Notes under the pieces: model-generated | The model's database searches: none | Seen by the model: the letters and a program-made list of their open reading frames with translations, nothing else | Told to the model about the DNA's origin: nothing | DNA from: a bacterium | GTDB taxonomy: Bacteria > Zixibacteria > MSB-5A5 > GN15 > FEB-12 | Length of the DNA stretch: 64,000 nucleotides | Direction of reading: 5' to 3' | NCBI GenBank assembly: GCA_016708025.1 | Contig: JADJGQ010000003.1 | Location: 62,001 to 126,000, forward strand | Part shown: positions 33,657 to 43,077 of the stretch, piece by piece | Layout of the letters: the number at the start of each line of letters is the position of its first letter | How positions within the stretch are numbered: the first letter of the stretch is position 1 | Position numbers and translations under genes: made by a program

Positions 33657-34589
33657 CTAGGCGCTGACGGTTGAGATCGCTTTGATATCGTTTAACGTAT
33701 CGAGATTGAGCGTCTGCTCGAGCTGCATCTCGCGCTTGGCCATTCCGGTCAAAACTTTGCCGGGACCAACTTCGATCACTCTGGTCACTCCTTGGCCGGC
33801 GAGGTAACTCATCGTCTGAGCCCAACGCACAGGAGCGGTCACTTGTTCCACCAACAGCTTTTTGATCTCATCGCCGGTCGCGGCCGGCTGGGCAGTTACG
33901 TTCGCCACCACTTTCTGCCGTGAGGGGAGGATCACCATATCAGCGAGATACGCCTGCAATCCATCGCGAGCGGAGGCCATCAGAGGCGAGTGGAATGCGC
34001 CGCCAACCTCGAGCATGATCGCGCGCTTGGCGCCTGCCGCCTTGGCCAGTTCGCATGCTTTCTGTACCGCGGCAATATGACCGGAGATAACTGTCTGATT
34101 ATTCGAATTGTAGTTCGCGGGGACCACTGTGCCTGCATCCGACGCATCGGCACAGACTTTTTCCAGCGCGGCATCATCCAGCCCCATGATCGCTGCCATT
34201 GTGCCGGGATTCTTGACACAGGCTTCTTCCATTAATGCCGCCCGACGGACCACCGCCGCGATAGCATCGGTGAAGCGCAGTACTCCGGCCGCCGCCAACG
34301 CGGCATATTCGCCGAGTGAATGTCCCGCCGCAAAATGAAACTGCGGCAATTCATTCTGCAGGACGGTCAACACCGCCAATGAATGCAGCATGATCGCCGG
34401 TTGGGTGAACTTGGTCTTCTTCAGTTCTTCCGCCGGACCTTCAAAGGAGAGATGAGCAATATCGGCTGACAGTTGGTCAGCGGCAAACTCATACAGCCGT
34501 CGAACATCGGCAGAATGCTCATATAGATCTTTCCCCATCCCCACGTATTGCGAGGCCTGGCCGGGAAAGAATAGTGCAGTTTTGCTCAT
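33657..34589 (-). CDS. fabD: Malonyl CoA-acyl carrier protein transacylase
   Basis: 310 residues. It moves malonyl from CoA to ACP. Hallmarks are LFFPGQASQYVGMG at the start, the nucleophile GHSLGEYAA with Ser near 90, and the catalytic His in GGAFHSPLM near 200. The ATG at 34589 is preferred because AGGTGG lies 8 bases before it. A GTG 12 bases upstream (34601), inside the end of fabH, has no well-spaced ribosome site. The five-base gap after fabH indicates tight coupling. Confidence 0.97.
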   Translation of the reverse strand: MSKTALFFPGQASQYVGMGKDLYEHSADVRRLYEFAADQLSADIAHLSFEGPAEELKKTKFTQPAIMLHSLAVLTVLQNELPQFHFAAGHSLGEYAALAAAGVLRFTDAIAAVVRRAALMEEACVKNPGTMAAIMGLDDAALEKVCADASDAGTVVPANYNSNNQTVISGHIAAVQKACELAKAAGAKRAIMLEVGGAFHSPLMASARDGLQAYLADMVILPSRQKVVANVTAQPAATGDEIKKLLVEQVTAPVRWAQTMSYLAGQGVTRVIEVGPGKVLTGMAKREMQLEQTLNLDTLNDIKAISTVSA

Positions 34590-34594
34590 GCTGT

Positions 34595-35584
34595 TTACCA
34601 CCTCACCAGGGCCGAGCCCCAGATCATCCCGCCGCCAAATGCCACCATCAATACCAGGTCGCCAGACTTGATCCGTCCGGAGCGGTTCGCTTCATCCAGA
34701 GCCAGCGGCACTGATGCCGACGACGTGTTGCCGTACTTCTCAATATTGATGAATACTTTTTCCGGATTCAGATTGAGTCGCTTCATCAACGATTCAATGA
34801 TCCGCATGTTCGCCTGATGCGGAATGAACAGCGAAACATCTTCCGGTTTATACCCGGCATCCTCGATCACCTTAACCGCGGCCCGTCCCATCTCTTTGAC
34901 CGCGACTTTAAAAACATCGGTGCCGCTCATGTATATCTTATCACTGCCGTCAAAAGCGAAGTCGGGCGTGTATGGAAACTTGTTCCCTCCGACTTTGGAG
35001 CAGAGCCAATCACGCATCCGGCCGTCGGACTTCATGAAGCTGGCAAGGATACCGGTTCCATCGGTGGAAGGCTCCACGACCACTGCTCCGGCAGCGTCAC
35101 CGAACAACACACAGGTGGTGCGGTCATTCCAGTTAGTGAAAGATGACAGTTTCTCTGAGCCAATGACCACTATCTTTTTATGCATTCCGGATTCGATGAA
35201 TCCTCGGGCGATAGTCAGGCCGTTGATGAATCCAGTGCATGCGGCCACGATATCAAAGGCGACCGCATTGACCAGTCCGAGCTTTTCTTGAATAAGACAA
35301 CCATTGGATGGCAGCGTGTAGTCAGGTGTGACTGTCGCATCAATGATCATTTCGACATCTTCCGGAGCGCAATTGGCCATAGCCATGGCGTTACGCGCGG
35401 CCTCGGTGGCCATATCGGCGCAGCTGATGGTTTCATCGGCAATACGTCGCTCGCGAATCCCGGTACGTTCGAGGATCCACTGATCGGAGGTATCGACTAT
35501 CTTCTCGAGATCAGCGTTGGTCATCCGCCGAGGCGGTGTAAATGATCCCGTTCCCGTGATCTTCGCGCTTATCTTTTGAGCCAT
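34595..35584 (-). CDS. fabH: 3-oxoacyl-[acyl-carrier-protein] synthase III
   Basis: 329 residues. It starts fatty-acid synthesis by condensing acetyl-CoA (or branched acyl-CoA) with malonyl-ACP. The triad is Cys in VAACTGFINGL near 115, His in IPHQANMRI near 256 and Asn in YGNTSSASVP near 286. The N-terminus (ITGTGSFTPPRRMTNADLEKIV) fits the family, so the ATG at 35584 is credible. It overlaps the end of plsX by 74 bases in another frame, which is long for such a junction. The ribosome site is weak, suggesting translation coupled to plsX. Confidence 0.97.
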   Translation of the reverse strand: MAQKISAKITGTGSFTPPRRMTNADLEKIVDTSDQWILERTGIRERRIADETISCADMATEAARNAMAMANCAPEDVEMIIDATVTPDYTLPSNGCLIQEKLGLVNAVAFDIVAACTGFINGLTIARGFIESGMHKKIVVIGSEKLSSFTNWNDRTTCVLFGDAAGAVVVEPSTDGTGILASFMKSDGRMRDWLCSKVGGNKFPYTPDFAFDGSDKIYMSGTDVFKVAVKEMGRAAVKVIEDAGYKPEDVSLFIPHQANMRIIESLMKRLNLNPEKVFINIEKYGNTSSASVPLALDEANRSGRIKSGDLVLMVAFGGGMIWGSALVRW

Positions 35585-36614
35585 TGTTTTTACCGAAGTG
35601 GTTGGTTATCAGCTCGTCATGGATACGCTGCTTGATCTTTTTGGCGTGCATTTCAAATGCTATTTTAACCGCGTTGAATATCGCGCGGGCGTTTGACGAT
35701 CCATGACAAATTATGACGATCCCGTTGACACCCAGCAGCGGCGCGCCACCCGCCTCTGCGTAGTCGAATGAATTCTTGATCCGGCGGAGAAATGGCGCCA
35801 TCAACACGACGCCTATCCGCGAAAAGATATTGGTCTGTATCTGGCGACGGACAGCCTTCATGAGAAATGGCTGCACTGATTCGCCGAACTTGAGCAGGAC
35901 ATTGCCGGTGAAGCCATCCGTGACCGCAACATCGACCGTCCCATTCATCACATCGCGCCCTTCGATATTCCCGACGAAATTCACCGTCTCGCTCTTGAGC
36001 AACTGTTGCTGGGCCGCGAAGATCAGTTCATTCCCCTTGGAACGCTCTTCGCCGATCGACATCAGCCCGACTCGCGGCGCTTCGATATTGAAGAGAATCG
36101 ATGAATAGACCGACCCCATGACGGCAAACTGGGCAAGGTGGTGCGGTTTGCATTCGGCATTGGCGCCGACATCAAGTACCACACACGGACGGCTGGAACT
36201 GCTGGGGAAAACGGCGGTGATCGCCGGTCGACTGACCCCTTCGATACGTCCGAGGGTCAGCAATGAGGTCGCCATAACGGCGCCGGTGTTGCCGGGTGAA
36301 ACGAACGCGTCCGCCAGGCCCCGCTTGTGCGCCTGGAGTCCGACCGCAATGGAACTATCCCGCATTTTGACACCGTCGGTCGCCGCCATCAACATGGTGA
36401 CTTCCGACTCGGCATGATGAACGGAGACGTTTTTCGGCAGATCCCGGACATGGTCAAGGATCTTCTTGATCTGTTCCTGGCGACCGACAAACAGAACGTG
36501 AATAGCGTCGCCGAGGCGGCGAGCTGCTTCCAGCCCCCCCTCTATGATCGCCTGCGGGCCACCATCGGCCCCCATAACGTCAAGTGCGACCGTGCAAGTC
36601 TCACGTGTGCTCAT
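35511..36614 (-). CDS. plsX: Phosphate acyltransferase PlsX
   Basis: 367 residues. It makes acyl-phosphate from acyl-ACP, the donor for PlsY in phospholipid synthesis. Family marks are VALDVMGADGGPQAIIEG at the start, SPGNTGAVMA near 110, VLDVGANAECKPHHLAQF near 148 and GGAPLLGVNGIVIICHGSSNA near 295. The ATG at 36614 is used rather than the TTG just before it. The protein is longer than the usual 330-350 because of a Lys/Asp-rich tail (KKIKQRIHDELITNHFGKNN) that runs into fabH. Confidence 0.95.
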   Translation of the reverse strand: MSTRETCTVALDVMGADGGPQAIIEGGLEAARRLGDAIHVLFVGRQEQIKKILDHVRDLPKNVSVHHAESEVTMLMAATDGVKMRDSSIAVGLQAHKRGLADAFVSPGNTGAVMATSLLTLGRIEGVSRPAITAVFPSSSSRPCVVLDVGANAECKPHHLAQFAVMGSVYSSILFNIEAPRVGLMSIGEERSKGNELIFAAQQQLLKSETVNFVGNIEGRDVMNGTVDVAVTDGFTGNVLLKFGESVQPFLMKAVRRQIQTNIFSRIGVVLMAPFLRRIKNSFDYAEAGGAPLLGVNGIVIICHGSSNARAIFNAVKIAFEMHAKKIKQRIHDELITNHFGKNNGSKDKREDHGNGIIYTASADDQR

Positions 36615-36660
36615 CAAATAGACAATCCCTTGCTCGTACGTTTCAGTGAGGGGCTGTTAG

Positions 36661-36843
36661 TTATACGTCGCGTCCGGCGATAACTTGCACGCCATCATAA
36701 TATCCGCAATGCGGACAGATGTGGTGCGGCAAGCGCGCCTGGTGACAATGCTCGCACGGGATCACATTCGGGACATCGAGCTTCCATCCGGTCCGGCGCT
36801 TGCGCCCACGGGTGCGAGAATGTCGTCGTTTTGGCAGAGGCAT
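36661..36843 (-). CDS. rpmF: 50S ribosomal protein L32
   Basis: 60 residues. The very basic N-terminus (PLPKRRHSRTRGRKRRTGW) and two CxxC knuckles (CEHC, CPHC) show the zinc-binding form of L32, whereas zinc-free paralogs lose these cysteines. It is located between yceD and plsX, the widely conserved order. Confidence 0.97.
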   Translation of the reverse strand: MPLPKRRHSRTRGRKRRTGWKLDVPNVIPCEHCHQARLPHHICPHCGYYDGVQVIAGRDV

Positions 36844-36865
36844 GACGGCTCTTCCTTCCTATCTC

Positions 36866-37390
36866 TCAGTTGTTGTTACCCAGCAGTTTCCGCAACCCTT
36901 CCCAGCGGGAATCCGACGCCTCGTGCGAACAGGCACACGTCGTTTCATTCCAATTGGTCCCGCAGGTCGGGCAAAGTCCACGACAATCCTCCTGACAGAG
37001 CGGTTTCAGTCCGACTGCCAAGACCAGGGCCTGTCGGACCTGATCGGTCACGTCAACCCGCAGGTCATTGCCGTGATAGTATACGTACTCCTCATCATCC
37101 GCGTCCACACGCTCTTCCCCTGGAAGAACCGCATCGGAGCGAATGATGAAGTCGAAGTCACCTTCTAATTCAGTAACAAACTCCCGGGCGCACCGTGCAC
37201 AATACAAGACGACTTCGGCTCGCGCACTCCCGGTGCAGAAGATGTCGAATTCGGTCTTCTGCAGGCTCAACTTGGCCTGAACCCAATTGACCTGAACCAC
37301 TTCGTCGCCGAAGGGAACGATCTCGCTGGGCGATGCTTCCAGGATTGTGGTTGCAGGGAATCGTTCGAATTCCCGTAAATCTACAATCAT
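36866..37390 (-). CDS. yceD: YceD/DUF177 family protein
   Basis: 174 residues. The conserved core CARCAREFVTELEGDFD near 65-80, the acidic middle (DADDEEYVYYHGNDLRVD) and the Cys-rich end (LCQEDCRGLCPTCGTNWNE) are typical of DUF177, which is linked to 23S rRNA and L32 in genomic context and experiments. The ATG at 37390 has no Shine-Dalgarno. The promoter at 37399-37427 places the transcript start only about two or three bases before it, so translation may be leaderless. It heads the rpmF-plsX-fab-rnc operon. Confidence 0.9.
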   Translation of the reverse strand: MIVDLREFERFPATTILEASPSEIVPFGDEVVQVNWVQAKLSLQKTEFDIFCTGSARAEVVLYCARCAREFVTELEGDFDFIIRSDAVLPGEERVDADDEEYVYYHGNDLRVDVTDQVRQALVLAVGLKPLCQEDCRGLCPTCGTNWNETTCACSHEASDSRWEGLRKLLGNNN

Positions 37391-37398
37391 AGTCTCAC

Positions 37399-37427
37399 AG
37401 AATATCGACTTTGCGGGGGAAAGTCAA
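37399..37427 (-). promoter_or_regulatory. Strong sigma-70-type promoter of the yceD-rpmF-plsX-fab-rnc operon
   Basis: Minus strand: TTGACT (37427-37422), exactly 17 bases, TATTCT (37404-37399). A start point 6-7 bases after the -10 box falls at about 37392, almost on the ATG at 37390. Confidence 0.7.
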
Positions 37428-37548
37428 GCCCAAAAGGACAGGGCAACTCTTTGCCTTTAAGGCGGTTAGCCTTATTCGACCGAGCTCGCCCTCGGATTTT
37501 GCCCGAGACTGCTCTTTTTCGGCCCCTCGCCGATCCTCTCATAACAGA

Positions 37549-37572
37549 ATTGGGCGCCGGAAAGCGCCCAAT
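37549..37572 (-). terminator. Possible terminator after atpC
   Basis: ATTGGGCGC (37549-37557) pairs with GCGCCCAAT (37564-37572), 32 bases after the atpC stop. The T-tract after it on the minus strand is poor (TCTGTTATG), so strength is uncertain. Confidence 0.5.
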
Positions 37573-37603
37573 CATCTCTCTTCCCTTTTATACACCAACC
37601 GGT

Positions 37604-38017
37604 TCAGCGGTGGGTCTCTTTGTATATCCGAATCCGGTTAGTCGCACGCTCCATCGCGGCACGAATCGACGGGAGATCGATCTCGGTCTCCCCCTTCTCC
37701 GCGGAGATCAAGCGCGCCTTGTTCCGCTCATATGCTGCACGGGCTCGCTCGATATCGATCTGATTGCAGTCCTCGATCGCATCGGCAAGAATGGTCGCAC
37801 GGTTGTGGGAGACCTCCAGAAATCCGTTGGAGACCGCCAGAACATGAACGGCATCGTTATTATCCCGAAATTCGATCTTCCCCGGTTTCAGCGCCGTAAT
37901 CAGCGGCGCATGATGCGACAGCACTCCAAGGTAGCCATCCGAACCGGGAGCCGTCAGACTTTTGACGTCTCCCTCGTATTCGATCTGCTCCGGTGTGACA
38001 ATGGATAGACGGAACAT
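37604..38017 (-). CDS. atpC: ATP synthase epsilon chain (F1)
   Basis: 137 residues. This is the central-stalk subunit that contacts the c-ring and regulates ATPase activity. The N-terminal beta-sandwich motif (FRLSIVTPEQIEYEGDVKSLTAPGSDGYLGVLSHHAPLITAL) is typical, followed by the two-helix C-terminal hairpin with ERARAAYERNKARLIS. It is the last gene of the atp operon, two bases after atpD. Confidence 0.97.
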   Translation of the reverse strand: MFRLSIVTPEQIEYEGDVKSLTAPGSDGYLGVLSHHAPLITALKPGKIEFRDNNDAVHVLAVSNGFLEVSHNRATILADAIEDCNQIDIERARAAYERNKARLISAEKGETEIDLPSIRAAMERATNRIRIYKETHR

Positions 38018-38019
38018 GC

Positions 38020-39426
38020 TTACTTCTTGCTCTTTTCGTAGCTTTCCAGCACTTCGTCGATCCCACCGACCATAAAGAAGAACTGCTCGGGGATATGATC
38101 GAGCTTGCCGGAGATCAGTTCATCGAATCCGCGGATCGTATCCTGCGCCTTAACATATTTGCCAGCCTTGCCGGTGAAGACTTCGGCCACAAAGAACGGC
38201 TGCGACAGGAAGCGCTGGATCTTGCGCGCCCGCTGTACGGTCTGTTTATCATCCTCGGACAATTCATCGATACCGAGAATGGCGATGATATCCTGGAGAT
38301 CTTTGTAGCGCTGGAGAATCCGCTGCACGCCGCGAGCCACACGATAGTGATCATGTCCCACGATAAGCGGATCGAGAATTCGCGAGGTTGAGTCGAGCGG
38401 ATCGACCGCCGGATAAATTCCCAACTCGGCGATCTGACGCGACAACACGGTGGTGGCGTCAAGGTGCGCAAAGGTGGTGGCCGGGGCCGGATCGGTCAAG
38501 TCGTCGGCCGGCACGTAAATCGCTTGCACCGAAGTGATCGAACCGGATTTGGTCGAGGTAATACGCTCCTGCAGCGCGCCCATTTCAGTACCGAGTGTCG
38601 GCTGATAACCCACCGCCGACGGCATACGGCCGAGAAGCGCGGACACTTCCGAACCAGCCTGGACGAAACGGAAAATATTGTCAATGAACAGGAGAACATC
38701 CTGTCCTTCTTCGTCACGGAAATACTCAGCCATAGTCAGACCGGTCAACGCCACACGGAGACGGGCACCCGGCGGCTCGTTCATCTGTCCAAAGACCAGA
38801 GCGGTCTTGGCAAGCACGCCCGAATCGGTCATTTCATGATAGAGGTCGTTTCCTTCGCGGGTACGTTCACCGACGCCGCAGAAAACGGAGTAGCCGCCAT
38901 GTTCAGTCGCGATGTTATGGATCAGCTCCTGAATAACGACAGTCTTGCCGACACCGGCGCCACCGAAGAGTCCAACCTTGCCGCCTTTGGCGTACGGTTC
39001 GAGCAGGTCAATGACCTTGATCCCGGTTTCGAACATCTCGACCGAAGTAACCTGTTCATCGAAAGCCGGCGCCATGCGATGGATCGGCAGACGTTTGGTA
39101 TTGGCCGGGAGCGGAGTTTTGTGATCGATCGGATCACCAAGCAGATTGAACAAACGTCCAAGCGAGGATTCACCGACCGGCACCGAGATCGGCGCGCCGG
39201 TATCGACAACCTTCATGCCGCGCACCAGACCATCGGTCGACGCGAGCGCGACGCACCGGACGATATTATCGCCGACATGGATCGCGACTTCGACCGTCAA
39301 CTCTTCCTTGGTCGTTTCATTCTTGATTTTGAGGGCATTCAGGATGTTCGGCAGTGACTCCGAGGGGAACTCGCAGTCGACCGTCGGTCCAATCACCTGA
39401 ACTACCTTTCCGATATTCTCAGCCAT
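38020..39426 (-). CDS. atpD: ATP synthase subunit beta (F1)
   Basis: 468 residues, full length, holding the catalytic nucleotide sites of F1. Walker A is GGAGVGKTV near 152, the catalytic Glu lies in GVGERTREGNDLY, and the DELSEDD region is near residue 390. The start AENIGKVVQVIGPTVDCEFP fits the family. It is separated from atpG by 35 bases. Confidence 0.99.
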   Translation of the reverse strand: MAENIGKVVQVIGPTVDCEFPSESLPNILNALKIKNETTKEELTVEVAIHVGDNIVRCVALASTDGLVRGMKVVDTGAPISVPVGESSLGRLFNLLGDPIDHKTPLPANTKRLPIHRMAPAFDEQVTSVEMFETGIKVIDLLEPYAKGGKVGLFGGAGVGKTVVIQELIHNIATEHGGYSVFCGVGERTREGNDLYHEMTDSGVLAKTALVFGQMNEPPGARLRVALTGLTMAEYFRDEEGQDVLLFIDNIFRFVQAGSEVSALLGRMPSAVGYQPTLGTEMGALQERITSTKSGSITSVQAIYVPADDLTDPAPATTFAHLDATTVLSRQIAELGIYPAVDPLDSTSRILDPLIVGHDHYRVARGVQRILQRYKDLQDIIAILGIDELSEDDKQTVQRARKIQRFLSQPFFVAEVFTGKAGKYVKAQDTIRGFDELISGKLDHIPEQFFFMVGGIDEVLESYEKSKK

Positions 39427-39461
39427 TCGGTCACTCCAGAGGTATGTTCAAAAACTATTCT

Positions 39462-40322
39462 CTAACCTTTAAGCGCTTCGGCGCCGGAGACTACTTCGAG
39501 CAGTTCCTTCGTGATCTGCGCCTGCCGTGCTTTGTTGTAATCGAGCGTCAGCGAATTGATCATCTCGCCGGCATTTTTGGTCGCCGCTCCCATGGCGATC
39601 ATTCGGCTGCCATGTTCGGAAGCAAATGACTCGGTCAGGGTTGTCACCATTTTAGTGGTGGCATAGCCGGGCATCAGTGCGGCATAGATCTCTTCTGGCG
39701 ACGGTTCAAAGATATATTCGCTTCCGCCGGTCCTGTCGTCCACTTGCGGGCGCGACACCGGCAGATACTGTTCGGTCACGATCTGATAACGGACCATCGA
39801 CAAAAAGCGCGTGTAGATCAGGACGATCCGGTCGGTCTGACCGGCAACAAATCGTTCAGTCAAAAGCGAGGTGATCTGGCGTGCTTTGTCGTAATTGAGG
39901 ACACCGGCCCAGTCGCCAAAGAACTGCAGGATCGGCCAACGACGGCGCTTGTAATAATCATTGCCGCGCTTGCCGATCGTAACGATCTCAACATCGCCTT
40001 CGTGCTTTCCAAGCCACTGATCAGCCTTGCGGATAACATTCGCATTAAACGAACCAGCCAGGCCACGATCCGATGTTACGACTACCAGAGTGGTTTTCTT
40101 AACCGGTCGCTCCTCGAAATAGGGATGAGAGATCTCACCCGTCGCCCCGGCGGCAAGATGCGACAGCATCTCATCCATCTTATGGGCATACGGCTTCGCC
40201 TGCTCCACCCGCTGCTGGGCGCGTCGAAGTTTCGCCGCCGCCACCATCTCCATTGCTTTGGTGATGCGTCGCGTCGAGCGGACGGTCCGGATACGTTTCT
40301 TAACTGCGCGTAATGTTGCCAT
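39462..40322 (-). CDS. atpG: ATP synthase gamma chain (F1)
   Basis: 286 residues, the rotating shaft of F1. The N-terminal helix (MATLRAVKKRIRTVRSTRRITKAMEMVAAAKLRRAQ) and the C-terminal SRMIAMGAATKNAGEMINSLTLDYNKARQAQITKELLEV are the conserved coiled coil. It lies 17 bases after atpA. Confidence 0.98.
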   Translation of the reverse strand: MATLRAVKKRIRTVRSTRRITKAMEMVAAAKLRRAQQRVEQAKPYAHKMDEMLSHLAAGATGEISHPYFEERPVKKTTLVVVTSDRGLAGSFNANVIRKADQWLGKHEGDVEIVTIGKRGNDYYKRRRWPILQFFGDWAGVLNYDKARQITSLLTERFVAGQTDRIVLIYTRFLSMVRYQIVTEQYLPVSRPQVDDRTGGSEYIFEPSPEEIYAALMPGYATTKMVTTLTESFASEHGSRMIAMGAATKNAGEMINSLTLDYNKARQAQITKELLEVVSGAEALKG

Positions 40323-40339
40323 GCGTCAGACTCGTATCC

Positions 40340-41847
40340 TTACGCTTTGAACTGCGCCTTAAATTTCGTTACGGCATCCTTCAATTTCGCCTCGGTCGCC
40401 TCGGAGATGATCTTCTCCTTGGTCAGGGTCGGCTCGATATCCGGATAATTCTTATCACAGAATGCGAAAAATTCTGATTCAAACTTCAAAATGGCAGCGG
40501 TTGACAGATCGTCCAAATGACCGCGTGCGCCTGCCCAGATGATCATCACCTGCTTGGCCGCGTGCATCGGGACATACTGACCCTGTTTCAGCAGCTCCAC
40601 CATTTTTCACCACGGTTCAACTGCTTGCGGGTCCCTTCGTCGAGATCGGAGCCGAACTGCGTGAACGCCGCCAGTTCGCGGAACTGGGCAAGGTCGAGCT
40701 TGAGTGAACCAGCCACCTGCTTCATCATCTTGGTCTGCGCATTACCGCCGACTCGCGACACGGAGATACCGACGTTAATTGCCGGACGAACGCCCGAGTA
40801 GAACAGTTCTGCCTCGAGGAAGATCTGGCCGTCGGTGATCGAGATCACGTTGGTCGGAATGTAGGCGGAAACGTCGCCGGCCTGCGTTTCGATGATCGGG
40901 AGCGCGGTCAATGAGCCGCCGCCCAGTTCATCGGAGAGCTTGGCCGACCGTTCCAGCAAACGGGAGTGACAGTAGAAAATGTCACCGGGGTATGCTTCGC
41001 GGCCCGGCGGGCGGCGGAGCAAAAGCGATAGCTGACGATACGCCTGCGCCTGCTTGGAAAGATCGTCGTAGACGCAGAGCACATGCTTGCCGTTGTACAT
41101 GAATTCTTCGCCCATCGCGCAACCGGCGTAGGGGGCGATATATTGAAGCGGCGCCGGGTCGGTGGCGGTGGCGCTGACGACGATGGTATACTCCATCGCG
41201 CCATGCTTGCGCAGGATCTCCACTACCTGGGCGATAGTCGACTGCTTCTGGCCAACCGCGACATAAACGCAGATGACATTCTGACCGCGCTGGTTGATGA
41301 TGGTGTCGATCGCGACGGCGGTTTTGCCGGTCTGACGATCGCCAATGATCAATTCGCGCTGGCCACGACCGATCGGGATCATCGAGTCAATCGCCTTGAG
41401 TCCGGTCTGGAGCGGTTCTTTTACGCCCTGGCGTTCGATCACGGACGGTGCGCGCCCTTCAATAATGCGCATCTTGTCGGTGACGATCGGGCCCTTGCCG
41501 TCGAGTGGCTGACCAAGCGGATTGACCACGCGGCCGATCAGCGCATCGCCGACCGGAACCGACGCAACGCGACCAGTGCGGCGAACCGTATCACCTTCTT
41601 TGATCTTGGTGTCCGAACCGAAGATGGCGGCGCCAACGTTGTCCGCTTCCAGGTTGAGCACCAGCCCGTACACATCGCCGGGGAACTGGATCAACTCAGA
41701 CATCTGGACATCTTCAAGACCCCAGATTCGGGCGATCCCGTCACCGACCTGGAGGACGGTACCAACCGACTCCATTTCGAGTTTCGTCTCGTACCGTTCG
41801 ATCTCTTTTCGAATAATTGACGAGACTTCTTCGGGATTCAGAGGCAT
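40340..41847 (-). CDS. atpA: ATP synthase subunit alpha (F1), reading frame broken once
   Basis: The first 415 residues read from the ATG at 41847, with Walker A GDRQTGKTA near 170 and the usual beta-barrel start. The frame then runs into WWSC and stops. The remaining 87 residues (VELLKQGQYVPMHAAKQVMIIWAG onward) continue in the -1 frame from 40603 and are the normal alpha C-terminal domain. The break is at an A5 run (minus strand; T5 at 40603-40607 on the plus strand); one more A gives RGEKMVELLKQ and a 502-residue protein, the normal length. Sequence error, true mutation or, less likely, programmed slippage could explain it. The catalytic partner genes around it are intact. Confidence 0.9.
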
Positions 41848-41969
41848 GAATGACTCCTGTATAAAAACACGTTTTTCTTCGTATCACTGCGGCCCACCGT
41901 CTGGGACGGACAGGACCGTATCCCACCATTTATGGTGGGCATCTCAATAGCGTACCAAGTGCTACTCAG

Positions 41970-42518
41970 CTACGCTACTTTCACCTTCTCCAACTGCTCT
42001 TCTATCAGGCCGAGGCCGTGACGAACCGAACCATCGATGATCTTATCATGCATGATGATGATCACGCCACCGATGATCGACGTATCCACCCGGGCATCCA
42101 GCTCGATCTTGAGTCCGGTCTTTTTCGCCAGGGTCGTCATCAGGTTGGTTCGCTCATTTGCATCGAGCGGCACCGCCGTTATCACGGTCACTTTGGCGAC
42201 CCCTTTTTCGACTTTGACCATTCGGTCAAACTGCTCGACGATATCCGGCAGGAAATTGATCCGGTGCTTGTCCATCAGAACAAGAAGGAATTCCACGAAC
42301 GGACGTTCCATCCTCGAGTCAAATGCCGTATGGATCAGGGCTATCTTTTTGTCGTCAGAGACCTGCGGCGCGTTCAGAAAATCCAGAAGCGAGCGGTCTT
42401 TGGCCAGCAGTTCCTTCAGTGCCAGGAACTGCTCGTCGGCCTTGTCGAGAAGACCCTTCGCCTTGGCGGACAAAAACAGCGCCGTGCCGTATTTATGAGC
42501 GACTTCGGGGGCCAGCAT
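41970..42518 (-). CDS. atpH: ATP synthase subunit delta (F1 stator)
   Basis: 182 residues, linking F1 to the b-subunit stalk. The all-helical N-terminal half (EVAHKYGTALFLSAKAKG, then FLNAPQVSDDKKIALIHTAF) and the C-terminal part with IDARVDTSIIGGVIIIMHDKIIDGSVRHGL-type ending are diagnostic (here LDARVDTSIIGG). It follows atpF by two bases. A 122-base gap separates it from atpA; I see nothing in that gap. Confidence 0.95.
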   Translation of the reverse strand: MLAPEVAHKYGTALFLSAKAKGLLDKADEQFLALKELLAKDRSLLDFLNAPQVSDDKKIALIHTAFDSRMERPFVEFLLVLMDKHRINFLPDIVEQFDRMVKVEKGVAKVTVITAVPLDANERTNLMTTLAKKTGLKIELDARVDTSIIGGVIIIMHDKIIDGSVRHGLGLIEEQLEKVKVA

Positions 42519-42520
42519 CG

Positions 42521-43003
42521 CTAGACCTTCTCCACTTCAGAGATATATTTGTCGATCAGATCGCGATGTTTTTTGTCATCAAGCTTCTCGCGAATGACTT
42601 TTTCCGCCGCGTTCATGGTGATGGTCACCATTTGGTCACGCAATTCGATGCGTGCCTTGGCCACCTCGCGCTCCAGATCAGCTTTGGTCTTGGTATGGAG
42701 TTCCTTGACCTCATGCTGAGCCTGCGCCTTGATATCGGCGGCGACCTTCTTTCCTTCCTCGATCGCTTTGACGATCTCGGAGCGACGTTCCGCTTCGACC
42801 TCTTTCATCTTGGCTTCATAGGCGGCCTGTTGTTCGGCGACCTTGGCCTTCTCGAGATCGATCTGCTTGAACTCGTCGATAATACGCGTGCGCCGTTCTT
42901 CCATCAGATTCATCAACGGACCCCAGGCGAATTTCTTCAGGATCCAGAGAGTGATCAGGAAGCCAACCGCATGCGTTAGTAACTGTTGCCATTCTAAATT
43001 CAT
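42521..43003 (-). CDS. atpF: ATP synthase subunit b (F0 stator)
   Basis: 160 residues: one N-terminal membrane helix (LLTHAVGFLITLWILKKFAW) followed by a long charged coiled coil (EERRTRIIDEFKQIDLEKAK and on) that forms the peripheral stalk. Only one b-type gene is seen, so a homodimer is expected. Confidence 0.95.
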   Translation of the reverse strand: MNLEWQQLLTHAVGFLITLWILKKFAWGPLMNLMEERRTRIIDEFKQIDLEKAKVAEQQAAYEAKMKEVEAERRSEIVKAIEEGKKVAADIKAQAQHEVKELHTKTKADLEREVAKARIELRDQMVTITMNAAEKVIREKLDDKKHRDLIDKYISEVEKV

Positions 43004-43077
43004 GGATTCTCCGTGTTGCCAGACACCTCTACTCGTGACCGGCAGGTGCGCGCTTGACGCACCTGCATCACTCGTTC

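Noticed and set aside
40595..40612. Programmed -1 frameshift in atpA
   Set aside because: The A5 run is not an X-XXY-YYZ heptamer in the zero frame and no stimulatory stem is evident downstream; two other homopolymer defects nearby make sequence error the simpler reading.
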